Below are positions 1 through 8,396 of a stretch of DNA of 64,000 nucleotides, one piece after another. This stretch comes from Arthrobacter sp. Bi26 (GTDB lineage Bacteria > Actinomycetota > Actinomycetes > Actinomycetales > Micrococcaceae), in contig NZ_CAKKMF010000010.1 of the NCBI RefSeq assembly GCF_918697925.1, positions 1 through 64,000 on the forward strand. Direction: 5' to 3'. The notes beneath the pieces were generated by a model. The model had not been told where the DNA came from. It was given only the letters and a program-made list of their open reading frames with translations, and made no database searches. Numbering within the stretch: position 1 is the stretch's first letter; the number at the start of each line of letters is the position of its first letter. The position numbers were made by a program, and so were the translations under genes.

Positions 1-253
1 GGGCCAGGGTGGCGCGGGACTTGCCGGACTCGCTCTGGGCGCCGAGCCAGCGCCGGAGGGTCCCAAGCTCCAGCCCGGCAAGATCCTGGACCCCCTCGGT
101 CGCGGCGTGCGCCAGCAGGCTTTCGACGTCGGAGAGATAGGCCCGGACGGTATGGGCGGACCGGCCCCGCTCCGCTTCCAGGTAGCGGCCGAAGCGTGCG
201 GCGGCGCCGTCCAGCGAGGTGGGCAGCGCGGCGGGGGGATCCTGTGTAGGCAC
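1..253 (-). CDS. xerC: Tyrosine recombinase XerC, N-terminal part (runs off left edge)
   Basis: Reading leftwards from a GTG at 253 gives about 84 residues: an acidic/proline-rich start, then a phage-integrase SAM-like N-terminal domain with the motif RFGRYLEAERGRSAHTVRAY and a following helix LSDVESLLAHA. This is the core-binding domain of XerC, which with XerD resolves chromosome dimers at dif. The catalytic domain lies outside the window. An AGGAGG sits directly against the GTG, an unusually short spacing, so the exact start is uncertain. It lies 78 bases downstream of dprA on the same strand, the usual actinobacterial order dprA-xerC. Confidence 0.85.
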   Translation of the reverse strand, partial: MPTQDPPAALPTSLDGAAARFGRYLEAERGRSAHTVRAYLSDVESLLAHAATEGVQDLAGLELGTLRRWLGAQSESGKSRATLA

Positions 254-331
254 CCTCCTACTGTGGCAGTATTCCCGGGGCATTCAAGGAGCCGGTCGGC
301 GAGCCGCGCCTTCCCGGCGGCGCTCATCACC

Positions 332-1519
332 TCAGTCCGCTTTCCCGGAGCGTTTCCAGCCGCCGTGCCGGGATTCGGCCAGGCCCAGCAGCCCCAGCCT
401 GCCAAGCCCGGCGCGGACTGAGTCCGGGCCCAGACCGGCCACCGTGGCCAGCTTCTCGACCGAGCTGGTGGTGCGCAGCGGCAGGGCATCGAGCAGGATC
501 AGGTCCTCCAGGGTCAGGCCGTCGTGGGCCTCAGCCCGGCCTGCCTTGTCCGGGGGCACCCCCTCGCCGCTCGGGGAGGCGAGTTCGGCGATTTCCCCGG
601 CATCCGTGACGCACACGGCCCCGCCTTCGCGCAGGAGCCGGTGGCAGCCGGCGGAGTTGGCGCTGTGGATGGATCCGGGCACGGCGCCCACGGCCCGGCC
701 CAGGCTTTCGGCATGGTGGGCGGTGTTGAGGGCGCCGGAGCGCCACCGGGCCTCGACGACGACCGTTACAGAGGCCAATGCCGCAATGAGGCGGTTGCGC
801 TGCAGGAACCGGTAGCGGGTGGGCGCGGACCCGGGCGGGACCTCGGCCAAGACCGCGCCGTGGTCCGCCACGGCCCGGAGTAAGTCCTCGTTGCCGGACG
901 GGTAGAAGCGGTCCACTCCCCCGGCCATGACGGCAATGGTGGGCACGCCGCCCGTGCTTCCGGCCAGGGCCGCCCTGTGGGCGTGGGCGTCAATCCCGTA
1001 GGCACCGCCGGAGACGATCGTGAAGCCGCGCTGGGCCAGCGAGTACGCGAGATCGCCCGTCACCGATGCCCCGTAGCTGGTGCTGTCCCGGGAGCCCACC
1101 AGAGCAATGGACCGGGCCGCCGGGGGCAGCTCCTGTTCCACTCCGCGCCACCACAGGCACAGGGGTTCCTTGAGTTCGAGGTCCGCCAGCTGCCGCGGCC
1201 ACAAGTCGTCTGTGGGAATGAGGATCCGTCCGCCGAGCCGCTGCATGGTGGCCAGGTCCCGCTCCGGTGCTAGGTCGGGCACGCGCGGGGCCCAACGCTT
1301 CAGCGCCTCCGTGAGCCCTGACCAGCCCCCACCGGAGCCGCTGTCCGACAGGATTCCGGTCATCTCCTGCTCAAGCTCGGGACCGGCTGCGAGCCGGCCG
1401 CTGGCAATCCGCAGGGCGTCCTGCGTTCCCGCGGCCCGCACGAGTGCCAGCGCCGCCGCGTCCTGCGGCTCGAATAGTCGGGACAGGGCGGCCCGGGCTG
1501 TTCGTTCGTCATCGATCAT
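332..1519 (-). CDS. dprA: DNA-processing protein DprA
   Basis: This 395-residue protein loads RecA on incoming single-stranded DNA during transformation. The Rossmann-like DprA/Smf domain carries VGSR at residues 141-144, GGAYGID at 171-177 and FLQRNRLIA at 238-246. A C-terminal winged-helix segment (about 330-395) follows. The reading frame stays open well upstream, but I place the start at ATG 1519 because an AGGAA precedes it and MIDDERTARAALSRL begins the conserved part; the upstream stretch only overlaps comM in another frame. It follows comM by 47 bases and probably shares its transcript. Confidence 0.93.
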   Translation of the reverse strand: MIDDERTARAALSRLFEPQDAAALALVRAAGTQDALRIASGRLAAGPELEQEMTGILSDSGSGGGWSGLTEALKRWAPRVPDLAPERDLATMQRLGGRILIPTDDLWPRQLADLELKEPLCLWWRGVEQELPPAARSIALVGSRDSTSYGASVTGDLAYSLAQRGFTIVSGGAYGIDAHAHRAALAGSTGGVPTIAVMAGGVDRFYPSGNEDLLRAVADHGAVLAEVPPGSAPTRYRFLQRNRLIAALASVTVVVEARWRSGALNTAHHAESLGRAVGAVPGSIHSANSAGCHRLLREGGAVCVTDAGEIAELASPSGEGVPPDKAGRAEAHDGLTLEDLILLDALPLRTTSSVEKLATVAGLGPDSVRAGLGRLGLLGLAESRHGGWKRSGKAD

Positions 1520-1566
1520 GGTGGTTCCTTTCGCGTGGCTACGGGTGCTGATTCGCGCCGGCAGGC

Positions 1567-3114
1567 TCAGGGTGAGGCCGCGGCGGCCTGGCGGAGGCCC
1601 AGCGCCCGCCCGACGTCGTCCCCGTCCGGAACGTCGCGCCGGGAGAGGTCCGCAAGGGTCCAGGCGAGGCGCAGCACGCGGTCGTAGCCGCGTGCGGTCA
1701 GCACACCGCGCTCCAGCGCGTAGTCCAGGATGCGGGTGGTGGGGGCATCGAGCCGCAGGGCCCCACGGAGCAGCCGCCCCGGCACCTGCGCGTTGGTTTC
1801 CATCCCGAACGGCAGCAGCCGGTCCAGCTGACGGCTCCGGGCCGCCCGGACCCGTTCCGCGATGCTGGCGGTTCCCTCCTCGGCTGTAGGCTGGCCGAAT
1901 CCGGCCAGCGACACCCGCTCGACTTCGAGCTGGATATCGACCCGGTCCAACAGGGGCCCGGACATCCGGGCCTGGTACCGGCGGCGCATGGTGGGGGTGC
2001 AGATGCAGTCCACCCCTTTGCCGGTTGCCTTCCCGCACGGACAGGGGTTGGCTGCGAGGACCAGCTGAAATCGGGCGGGATAGGCCGCTGACCCGGCCGA
2101 GCGGTGGATGACCAGCTCACCGCTTTCCAGCGGCTGCCGCAGGGCGTCCAGGACGCCGCGGTCATACTCCGGGGCTTCGTCCAGGAAGAGCACTCCGCGG
2201 TGTGCACGGGACGCTGCCCCGGGCCGCGGCAGCCCGGACCCGCCACCGATGATGGCCACAGCGGTCGCGGTGTGGTGCGGGTTCTCGTAGGGTGGCCGGC
2301 GCAGCAGCTGCACAGAGCCCGACGGCAAAGAACACAGCGAGTGGATGGCGGTGACCTCCATGGCCTCGGTGTCGCCCAGATCCGGGAGCAGGCCGGGCAG
2401 CCGCTCGGCGAGCATAGTCTTCCCGGCGCCCGGCGGTCCGGTCAGCAGCAAGTGGTGGGCACCGGCAGCTGCCACTTCCAGGGCGCGCCGCGCCGCGGCC
2501 TGGCCGGAGACATCGCACATGTCCGGCGCCAGGGCGGGACCGCTGCCTGTATCGGGGCTGTCGGAGTCCTCGGACCCGGGCTCGAAGTCGAGGGCAAGGT
2601 CCTGCGGGTCCGCGCCGCAGTCGAAGGCGAGCCGGGCCAGGGTGGCATAGCCCCGGACCTGCGCGCCGGGGACGAGCTCGGCCTCCGCCACGTTGGCCCG
2701 GGCCACGACGACCTCGGGGTAGCCGGCCCGTACCGCGGCCATCACGGCCGGAAGGATGCCCCGCACGGGCCGCAGCCGGCCGTCCAGGCCGAGTTCGGCG
2801 ATGAAGACGGTGCGCCCCGTGGGCCGGATGTCGTTCGCCGCGAGCAGCACCGCCATGGCGATGGCGAGGTCGAAGCCCGAGCCGCGTTTGGGCAGGGACG
2901 CCGGGATGAGGTTGGCCGTAATTTTCCGACGGCTCAGCGGGATCCCCGAGTTCTGGGCCGCGGAGCGGATCCGTTCCTTGGCCTCGTTCAGTGAGGCGTC
3001 CGGCAGGCCAAGGATCACAAAGGCCGGCAGGGTCTGGCCGATGTCGGCCTCGACCTCGACGATGTAGCCGTTGAGGCCCACGAGCGCGACCGAATAGGTC
3101 CGGCCCAAGCCCAT
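1567..3114 (-). CDS. comM: YifB/ComM family Mg-chelatase-like AAA+ ATPase
   Basis: A 515-residue protein of normal family length. The N-terminal ChlI-type domain (about 1-125, with VILGLPDASLNEAKERIRSA) is followed by an AAA+ core with Walker A GPPGAGKT at 226-233, PHHTA near 280, and Walker B VLFLDE at 308-313, then a Mg_chelatase C-terminal domain. ComM in other bacteria is a hexameric helicase that promotes branch migration during natural transformation. Its ATG directly abuts the yraN TAG stop, so translation is probably coupled. Confidence 0.93.
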   Translation of the reverse strand: MGLGRTYSVALVGLNGYIVEVEADIGQTLPAFVILGLPDASLNEAKERIRSAAQNSGIPLSRRKITANLIPASLPKRGSGFDLAIAMAVLLAANDIRPTGRTVFIAELGLDGRLRPVRGILPAVMAAVRAGYPEVVVARANVAEAELVPGAQVRGYATLARLAFDCGADPQDLALDFEPGSEDSDSPDTGSGPALAPDMCDVSGQAAARRALEVAAAGAHHLLLTGPPGAGKTMLAERLPGLLPDLGDTEAMEVTAIHSLCSLPSGSVQLLRRPPYENPHHTATAVAIIGGGSGLPRPGAASRAHRGVLFLDEAPEYDRGVLDALRQPLESGELVIHRSAGSAAYPARFQLVLAANPCPCGKATGKGVDCICTPTMRRRYQARMSGPLLDRVDIQLEVERVSLAGFGQPTAEEGTASIAERVRAARSRQLDRLLPFGMETNAQVPGRLLRGALRLDAPTTRILDYALERGVLTARGYDRVLRLAWTLADLSRRDVPDGDDVGRALGLRQAAAASP

Positions 3115-3471
3115 CTACCCCACACCCCTGAGGTGCTCGACGTCGGGCTCGCCGATGCCGTCGTCCAGCACGGCGATCACGTCCACGCGGCACAGTGGGG
3201 CGCGCAGCCCCTGGGCACGACACCACGCCGACGCGAGCCGGTGGAGCCTGGCCAGCTTGTCCGCGCCCACGGCTTCAAAGGGGTGGCCGTAGGCGAGGGA
3301 CTTGCGGGTTTTCACCTCGGCGATGACCACGGCTTCGCCATCAAACGCGACAATGTCGATCTCACCCTCAGGGCAGCGCCAGTTCCGCTCCACGATCTGC
3401 ATGCCGTGGGCTTGAAGGTAATCCGCCGCGAGGTCCTCCCCGTGGCGGCCGAGCACGTCCTTAGCTCTCAT
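3115..3471 (-). CDS. yraN: YraN family (UPF0102) nuclease-like protein
   Basis: This 118-residue protein has the family signature: GRHGEDLAADYL near the N terminus, then NWRCPEGEIDIVA and VVIAEVKTR, which match the restriction-endonuclease-like fold with D...ExK residues. Cellular role is not firmly known; it sits with comM and dprA in many genomes. I use ATG 3471 (MRAKDVLGRHG) because it gives the family's usual length, although GGAGGT lies only one base before it. The gene starts at the edge of an inserted island, so its promoter is now next to foreign DNA. Confidence 0.9.
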   Translation of the reverse strand: MRAKDVLGRHGEDLAADYLQAHGMQIVERNWRCPEGEIDIVAFDGEAVVIAEVKTRKSLAYGHPFEAVGADKLARLHRLASAWCRAQGLRAPLCRVDVIAVLDDGIGEPDVEHLRGVG

Positions 3472-3521
3472 ACCTCCAGCATGGCGGGCCGCCAAGGACG
3501 GGCAGAGGGCACACTTTTGCT

Positions 3522-4016
3522 ATGTGGAAAAACCCATGGCCCGGTCGCGGCGGAGGAAAGGTCGCAGCGTTACCGGAGTATGAAGCACCGACTTGGAACA
3601 AGGAACGTGCACCCGGCTCCCTGGCGAATCAAGACATGGCGTACCAGAGTCTGAACGGCAACGCCAAGGGCTACTCACGACACAGGCGGTTCGCCATCAA
3701 CCCGGTCGCGGCCTATCCATTCAAGACGATTCAGCACGAGCTGAGCCACATCGTCCACGGTCACACAACTGACGAGAAGCTGGCAGAGTACGGCAATCAC
3801 CGTGGGATCTTCCAGTTCGAAGCCGAGGGGTCGGCCTACCTAATCATGAACAAGTCAGGGGCGACTGATCAGTTCGACGCCGACGAGAGCCGTCACTACG
3901 TCCAGTCTTGGCTACAGGGAAATAAGCCAGACGAGAAGCGTATCCGCAGGGTGTTCAGCACTGCTGATCGCATAATCAAGGCAGGACGAGAAGAACCGCA
4001 GGAGAAACAGGAATGA
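3522..4016 (+). CDS. ArdC-like zinc metallopeptidase domain, N-terminally truncated
   Basis: The protein has 164 residues. From about residue 20 it follows the C-terminal half of ArdC-type antirestriction proteins: WNKERA, then LNGNAKGYSRHRRFAINPVA, the zincin motif HELSHIVHGH, FEAEGSAYLI, SRHYVQSWL and STADRIIKAG. HExxH plus the downstream EAE would bind zinc. Full ArdC proteins carry an N-terminal ssDNA-binding domain of about 150 residues, which is absent; the first 15 residues look like sequence across a junction. Such proteins are common on phages and plasmids. Whether this remnant is functional is unknown. ATGA overlap joins it to the next gene. Confidence 0.7.
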   Translation: MWKNPWPGRGGGKVAALPEYEAPTWNKERAPGSLANQDMAYQSLNGNAKGYSRHRRFAINPVAAYPFKTIQHELSHIVHGHTTDEKLAEYGNHRGIFQFEAEGSAYLIMNKSGATDQFDADESRHYVQSWLQGNKPDEKRIRRVFSTADRIIKAGREEPQEKQE

Positions 4017-4441
4017 AAGTACTTTTCCTCGATATTGATGGAGTCGTCAACCGCGTGGGTACGCGACAGAGCTTTCACGGCTTCATGGGCATCGATCCGT
4101 TCCTGGCGTCCAGGGTCAGCAAGATCATCCTCGACACTGACGCAGCCGTTGTTCTTACGTCCACATGGCGGATCTTCAAAGACGGCCGGGAAGAGGTCGA
4201 CCGACACGTCTACAAGACCTTTGACGTGACTCCGACGGCAGACACAGGTTTTCGTGGCGAGGAGGTGAAGATGTGGCTGGACCAGCATCCAGAAGTTACG
4301 CGGTATGCCATTATCGATGATGACTCAGACTTCTATGCCGATCAGCCCCTGTTCAAGACCGCCTGGCAGACGGGAATCACCGACGAGATTGCGCAGCAGG
4401 TAACCGAATATCTAAACAGGGAGGAGAGAGCCAATGAGTGA
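4013..4441 (+). CDS. Small HAD-superfamily (HAD_SAK-type) hydrolase
   Basis: A 142-residue protein beginning MKVLFLDIDGVVN, the HAD motif I (DxDGV), with VVLTSTWR as motif II (Thr/Ser) and YAIIDDDSDF as the acidic motif IV. There is no large cap domain. This compact type is frequent in phages and plasmids and some members act on nucleic-acid ends or nucleotides; the substrate here cannot be read. The start overlaps the ArdC-like stop by four bases (ATGA), indicating a shared operon. Confidence 0.75.
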   Translation: MKVLFLDIDGVVNRVGTRQSFHGFMGIDPFLASRVSKIILDTDAAVVLTSTWRIFKDGREEVDRHVYKTFDVTPTADTGFRGEEVKMWLDQHPEVTRYAIIDDDSDFYADQPLFKTAWQTGITDEIAQQVTEYLNREERANE

Positions 4442-4739
4442 ACGTCTACCAGCCAACGAAGAGAACCTTATGATCAACTTCAGGACGTGCTGGAGCGAGT
4501 TAAATAGCCCCTACGTGACTTGCTCAACGTTGGGGACCTGGACAACCCTGACGAGCTGCGAGCTGCGAGCTGCCATACAGCTCTGCGAGCAACAACCGAC
4601 CGCCATGTACGTCGTCAGCCTCGAGGGCTTCGCGTCACACCTTGAGGACATGCCGCGCTTGTCAGTCCGCGACATCGAGTCAGTCGCTCTGATGAGGACG
4701 GAAACGTCTACTTCATCAAAAAAGCTCATGAATAAATAG
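4434..4739 (+). pseudogene. Decayed small gene downstream of the HAD gene
   Basis: An open frame of 101 codons starts at ATG 4434 and overlaps the HAD gene by eight bases. Its coding character jumps between frames. YDQLQDVLERVK and LDNPDELRAA read well in another frame around 4470-4565, and the last part reads SDEDGNVYFIKKAHE (ending at a TAA near 4734) in a third frame. The middle (MYVVSLEGFASHL...SVRDIES) has normal GC-rich third positions in the open frame. At least two indels are needed to restore one protein. The family is not recognised. Confidence 0.45.
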
Positions 4740-4913
4740 CAGATTGCTTCATAACGCTGCGCAATTGATGGGGGTTCTGCCACTGCCCACACTCGTCACC
4801 CGGGCGGCGGAAGGCGGTATCTATCTGGGCCCGGGTGCATTGCCCTGGACCGCATCGGGAAACCCTGCTGCGGCACCCAGGGGCTAGGAAGCCCGAAAAC
4901 TAGGAAGCCAGGG

Positions 4914-5240
4914 TCAGTTGCCCAGGTCTTCGACCTTGGGCAGGGCGAGCTCCTCGCTGCGCGGCAGTTCCTCGACGTTGACGTCCTTGAACGTGATGAC
5001 GCGGACGCTCTTGACGAAGCGGGCGGAACGGTAGACGTCCCACACCCAGGCGTCCTGCAGGGTCAGATCGAAGTAGACCTCGCCGTCGGCGCTGCGGGCC
5101 TGCAGGTCAACATGGTTGGCAAGGTAGAAACGCCGTTCGGTCTCGACCACATAGCTGAACAGCCCGACGACGTCGCGGTATTCGCGGTAGAGCTGTAGCT
5201 CCATGTCGGTCTCATAGTTTTCAAGGTCCTCGGCACTCAT
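4914..5240 (-). CDS. DUF2469 family protein
   Basis: A 108-residue protein starting MSAEDLENYETDMELQLYRE, which is characteristic of the actinobacterial DUF2469 family found next to rnhB. The function is unknown; no enzyme motif or membrane segment is visible. The C-terminal half is rich in aromatic residues (VWDVYRSARFVKSVRV). The start is ATG 5240, preceded by GGAA; the frame extends upstream but without conservation. It lies about 95 bases downstream of rnhB. Confidence 0.88.
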   Translation of the reverse strand: MSAEDLENYETDMELQLYREYRDVVGLFSYVVETERRFYLANHVDLQARSADGEVYFDLTLQDAWVWDVYRSARFVKSVRVITFKDVNVEELPRSEELALPKVEDLGN

Positions 5241-5336
5241 GGTTCCATCTTGCACCATCCGGCGTCGGCCGCGCGCCACCGCGCGCCCCAGAGAGGCACA
5301 GAGAGGCACAGCGTGCCACGGGCCGGCGCCCGCAGG

Positions 5337-6002
5337 CTAGAGCAGCTGCCAGCTGACCCGGTGGTACGGCGTGGGACCGGCGGTCCGCAGCGCTTCCTTG
5401 TGCGCCGCGGTGCCGTAGCCCTTGTTCTCGTCCCAGCCGTAGGCCGGGTATTGGGTGTGCAGCTCGCACATCATCGCATCGCGCTCGACCTTCGCAATGA
5501 TGCTGGCCGCGGCGACGCTGAGGCACTGCATGTCGGCTTTGACCAGCGTGTGCACCGGGGCGTCGCAGCCGGGTTCGGCGGGGGCGTCGTCAAAGAGTGA
5601 GGGCTGGAGATCGGGCGAGAGCCAGTTGTGGCTGCCGTCCAGCAGGACAACCTCGGGCCTGATGCCGGCGGCGAGCACCGCGAACCAGGCCCGGTTCCCG
5701 GCCAGCCGGAGGGCGGCGATGATTCCGAGTTCGTCAATCTCGTTCGCGGAGGCATGTCCCACGGCGGAGGCGACGCTCCAGTCCCGGACCAGCGGCACCA
5801 GCCGCTCCCGGTCCGCGACCTTGAGCAGCTTGCTGTCCCGGACATCGGCCAGGAGCTTCTGCTGTTGCAGGTCGACGACGGCGATCCCCACGCTGACGGG
5901 GCCGGCGAGGGCACCGCGGCCCACCTCGTCGATACCCGCGAGAAGCCGGGCGCCGGAGCTGCGGAAGCGGCGTTCGTAGTCGAGGGTGGGGGCGACTGAC
6001 AT
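5337..6002 (-). CDS. rnhB: Ribonuclease HII
   Basis: A 221-residue protein that removes RNA from RNA-DNA hybrids, including single ribonucleotides in DNA. The catalytic motif GIDEVGRG (D25, E26) is followed by [23 protein letters not shown] and KVERDAMM, all typical of RNase HII. The ATG lies ten bases after the stop of the upstream lepB gene, so the two are probably cotranscribed. Confidence 0.95.
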   Translation of the reverse strand: MSVAPTLDYERRFRSSGARLLAGIDEVGRGALAGPVSVGIAVVDLQQQKLLADVRDSKLLKVADRERLVPLVRDWSVASAVGHASANEIDELGIIAALRLAGNRAWFAVLAAGIRPEVVLLDGSHNWLSPDLQPSLFDDAPAEPGCDAPVHTLVKADMQCLSVAAASIIAKVERDAMMCELHTQYPAYGWDENKGYGTAAHKEALRTAGPTPYHRVSWQLL

Positions 6003-6012
6003 GAAGGGCGGC

Positions 6013-6990
6013 TTACTTTCCGGTCGGGGCGGGCACGCTGCTGAAGACGCCCGGATAGTTGTCCAGCACCGACATCCTGTTCAGCGGCCACGCTATGACG
6101 GCGGCTTTGCCTTCGATGTCGGACTCGTTGACGAAGCCGCCGTTGGTGTCCATATGGGCGCGTGAATCCGCGGAGTGGTTGCGGTTGTCGCCCATGACCC
6201 AGACCTTGCCCGCGGGCACGACGACGTCGAAGTCGCGGACCTGGGGAGTCTCGACGGAATTGATGTACTTCTCATCAAGCGGCGCGCCGTTGACGGTGAG
6301 CTGTCCGCCGGCGTCGCAGCAGACCACGTGATCCCCGGGGAGCCCGATCACGCGCTTGACCAGGTGCTGTTCCGAGTTGTCCGGAAGCAGACCGACGAAC
6401 GTCAGCCCGTCCTGAACCCAGGTGAACGGGCCCTTCGTCTTCTGGGCTGCGGGGGCCAGCCAGCCCTGGCTGTCCCGGAACACCACCACGTCCCCGCGTT
6501 GGAGCGCCATGGGCTCCGGCACGAGGAGGTTGACGAAGATGCGGTCGTTCACGTCGAGGGTGTTGACCATGGATTCGGACGGGATGTAGAAGGCCCGGAA
6601 CAGGAAGGTCTTGATCAGGAAGGACAGCACGATCGCCACGATGACCACCGTGGCAACCTCCTTCAGCCACAGGAAGAGCGGGCTGCGCCCTTCACGGGCC
6701 CTGGCCTTCCTGGCCCGGCGGGAGGACGCATCTGCGTGGGCGGGACCGGCTGTCCGGTCCCTGTCGCCCCGATCAGCCCGCCGCGCCCCGGCACTGCCGT
6801 CCTGCGACGCCGGCGCCGGCACAACAGCCGGCGCCGCGGCCTCCGCACCAGCGTGCTCGTCCGCGACCTGTGCCTGCGGCAGCCGGGTGGTGGGCTGCTC
6901 CGCCGGCTCGTCCCCGGGGATCGCCGAGGCGGCAACCCGGGGTCGGTCCTGGCCCTGCGGATCAGGAGTGCGCGGTTCGGTTTCGGGCAT
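6013..6990 (-). CDS. lepB: Type I signal peptidase LepB (long N-terminal extension)
   Basis: A 325-residue membrane serine protease that cleaves Sec and Tat signal peptides outside the membrane. About 105 residues of Pro/Ala/Glu/Arg-rich, probably disordered cytoplasmic sequence come before a single transmembrane helix (about 112-132). IPSESM carries the catalytic Ser140, and [10 protein letters not shown] carries the general-base Lys212. A MGDNR box follows. The ATG directly abuts the TAG stop of the second lepB gene upstream, implying translational coupling. Confidence 0.93.
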   Translation of the reverse strand: MPETEPRTPDPQGQDRPRVAASAIPGDEPAEQPTTRLPQAQVADEHAGAEAAAPAVVPAPASQDGSAGARRADRGDRDRTAGPAHADASSRRARKARAREGRSPLFLWLKEVATVVIVAIVLSFLIKTFLFRAFYIPSESMVNTLDVNDRIFVNLLVPEPMALQRGDVVVFRDSQGWLAPAAQKTKGPFTWVQDGLTFVGLLPDNSEQHLVKRVIGLPGDHVVCCDAGGQLTVNGAPLDEKYINSVETPQVRDFDVVVPAGKVWVMGDNRNHSADSRAHMDTNGGFVNESDIEGKAAVIAWPLNRMSVLDNYPGVFSSVPAPTGK

Positions 6991-7671
6991 CTACTGTCCG
7001 TTCGTCGTCGTCGTTGTCGCAGCCGGTTCGGGCCGCGCTACTGCTGCAAATCTATCAAGCGGCCAGATGATCTGTACCGGTCTGCCAATGACGCGTTCGA
7101 GCGGCACCATGCCGCCGCCGGGGGCACCGAGGAGGCTCCGGGAATCGGCCGACATGGAGCGGTGGTCCCCCATGAGCCAGAGCCGTCCGGCCGGCACCTC
7201 AACAGCGAACTTCATATCGCTCGGGGTGTCCCCCGGATACAAGTACGGTTCCGCAACTTGCTGACCGTTGACTGTGAGCCGGCCGCCGGCATCGCAACAA
7301 ACCACGCGGTCACCGGGCAGTCCGATGACGCGCTTGACATACGTGGTGTCGCTGCCCGCGAGGCCGAGCCAGCGTCCGGCTTCGGCGAGAGCATCCACCA
7401 CGGGGCCGTTGCCGCTGTTGAGCGGGGCGAAGGAGCCGCGGCCGTCAAAGACGACGACGTCCCCCCTGTCCAGGGGTTCAGCCTGGAAGCCGGCCCGTGC
7501 CACCAGGATCCGGTCCCCGGTGTGAAGGAGCGGTTCCATGGACGCGGACGGGATGAAGAAGATGTCCAGCCACAATGAGCGGACCACGGCGCTGATGGCC
7601 ACGGCGAGCACCAGGGCCAGCAACGCAAAACGCCAGCCCGGTTTCCTGGGCTGGCGTTTTGGCTGTTCCAT
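6991..7671 (-). CDS. lepB: Type I signal peptidase LepB, second copy
   Basis: A 226-residue paralogue with a short basic N terminus (MEQPKRQPRKPGWR), one transmembrane helix (about 15-35), Ser44 in IPSASM, Lys113 in [11 protein letters not shown], and a MGDHR box where MGDNR is usual. The start at ATG 7671 fits the positive-inside rule. The first codons coincide with a strong terminator-like hairpin (7627-7660), so expression may be limited by attenuation of transcripts entering from rplS. Two adjacent signal peptidases are known in several actinobacteria. Confidence 0.9.
   Translation of the reverse strand: MEQPKRQPRKPGWRFALLALVLAVAISAVVRSLWLDIFFIPSASMEPLLHTGDRILVARAGFQAEPLDRGDVVVFDGRGSFAPLNSGNGPVVDALAEAGRWLGLAGSDTTYVKRVIGLPGDRVVCCDAGGRLTVNGQQVAEPYLYPGDTPSDMKFAVEVPAGRLWLMGDHRSMSADSRSLLGAPGGGMVPLERVIGRPVQIIWPLDRFAAVARPEPAATTTTTNGQ
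7627..7660 (-). terminator. Terminator-like hairpin inside the start of the second lepB
   Basis: The arms AAAACGCCAGCCC and GGGCTGGCGTTTT pair perfectly over 13 bases around an 8-base loop. On the minus strand the stem is followed by TTTTGCGTTG. It begins 11 bases after the lepB ATG and lies within codons for RQPRKPGWRF. It has the form of a two-way intrinsic terminator and would act on transcripts coming from rplS; its activity is not shown. Confidence 0.55.
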
Positions 7672-7801
7672 GTTCCGTATCCCTTGGCGCTGTAGTGAAC
7701 TAAATTGCGCTGTTGCGGATAGCTCCGGCGCCGCACTAGCTGACGCACCGGGTACGGTCCGTGGACCCGCGGTGGAAGCCTGTCGTGGAAGTCGAAAGGA
7801 C

Positions 7802-8161
7802 TTACTTGGCGGGCTGGAAGTCGCGCTTTTCCTTGATCTTCGCGGCCTTACCACGCAGGTTACGCATGTAGTAAAGCTTGGCGCGGCGCACGTCACCCTT
7901 GGAGACGAGCTCGATCTTGTCGATGATCGGGGAGTGCACCGGGAAGGTACGCTCCACGCCGACACCGAAGGAGACCTTGCGGACGGTGAAGGTTTCGCGG
8001 ACGCCATCGCCGTGGCGGCCCAGGACGAAGCCCTGGAATACCTGGACGCGGGAGTTCTTGCCTTCGATGATGTTCACGTGAACCTTGATGGTGTCACCCG
8101 CGCGGAACTCGGGAACATCGGTGCGCAGCGAGGCTGCATCTACGGAATCGAGGATATGCAT
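7802..8161 (-). CDS. rplS: 50S ribosomal protein L19
   Basis: A 119-residue protein with the L19 hallmarks [50 protein letters not shown] and [21 protein letters not shown]19 sits at the 30S-50S interface. Start ATG 8161 is preceded by AGGAG at good spacing. The 235 bases between rplS and trmD hold no gene; the promoter for rplS is probably there, since trmD is on the same strand upstream. Confidence 0.97.
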   Translation of the reverse strand: MHILDSVDAASLRTDVPEFRAGDTIKVHVNIIEGKNSRVQVFQGFVLGRHGDGVRETFTVRKVSFGVGVERTFPVHSPIIDKIELVSKGDVRRAKLYYMRNLRGKAAKIKEKRDFQPAK

Positions 8162-8396
8162 TGATCCACTCCTGGTGAACGCCACAGGTCACTCACGTTG
8201 GGTTACGGCGGCCAAGCCCGGGGGCATGTGCCGCCCGGAAATTTCCGCCGAAAGTTTGTCAATCCGGCCCTGTCAGGAATAGACGGGACCGGGGTGCCGG
8301 GCTGTTGGCAGCGCTCCCCCTGTGGCAGGTTCGCAACCCAGCAGGCACAAGGACTAATTTTGCCACATTTTGTGCGGGTTAGCCCAATCCCGGCGG

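Larger units (their letters stand above)
3496..4740. other. Small inserted island between yraN and DUF2469
   Basis: The minus-strand housekeeping series is interrupted here by about 1.2 kb holding three plus-strand genes that overlap one another by a few bases. Base composition looks less GC-rich than the flanks (AT-rich codons such as AAA, ATT, GAA, TTA). In known actinobacterial genomes yraN lies close to the DUF2469 and rnhB genes, so this segment is probably acquired. I see no integrase, no terminal inverted repeats and no clear att duplication. Confidence 0.6.

Noticed and set aside
1520-2038. N-terminal extension of dprA overlapping comM
   Set aside because: The extension is comM read in another frame and resembles no DprA; ATG 1519 has a ribosome-binding site.
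3522-4441. Toxin-antitoxin or defence pair (zincin plus HAD)
   Set aside because: The zincin matches ArdC rather than ImmA-type antitoxins, and no partner toxin or DNA-binding domain is present; calling it a defence system is not supported.
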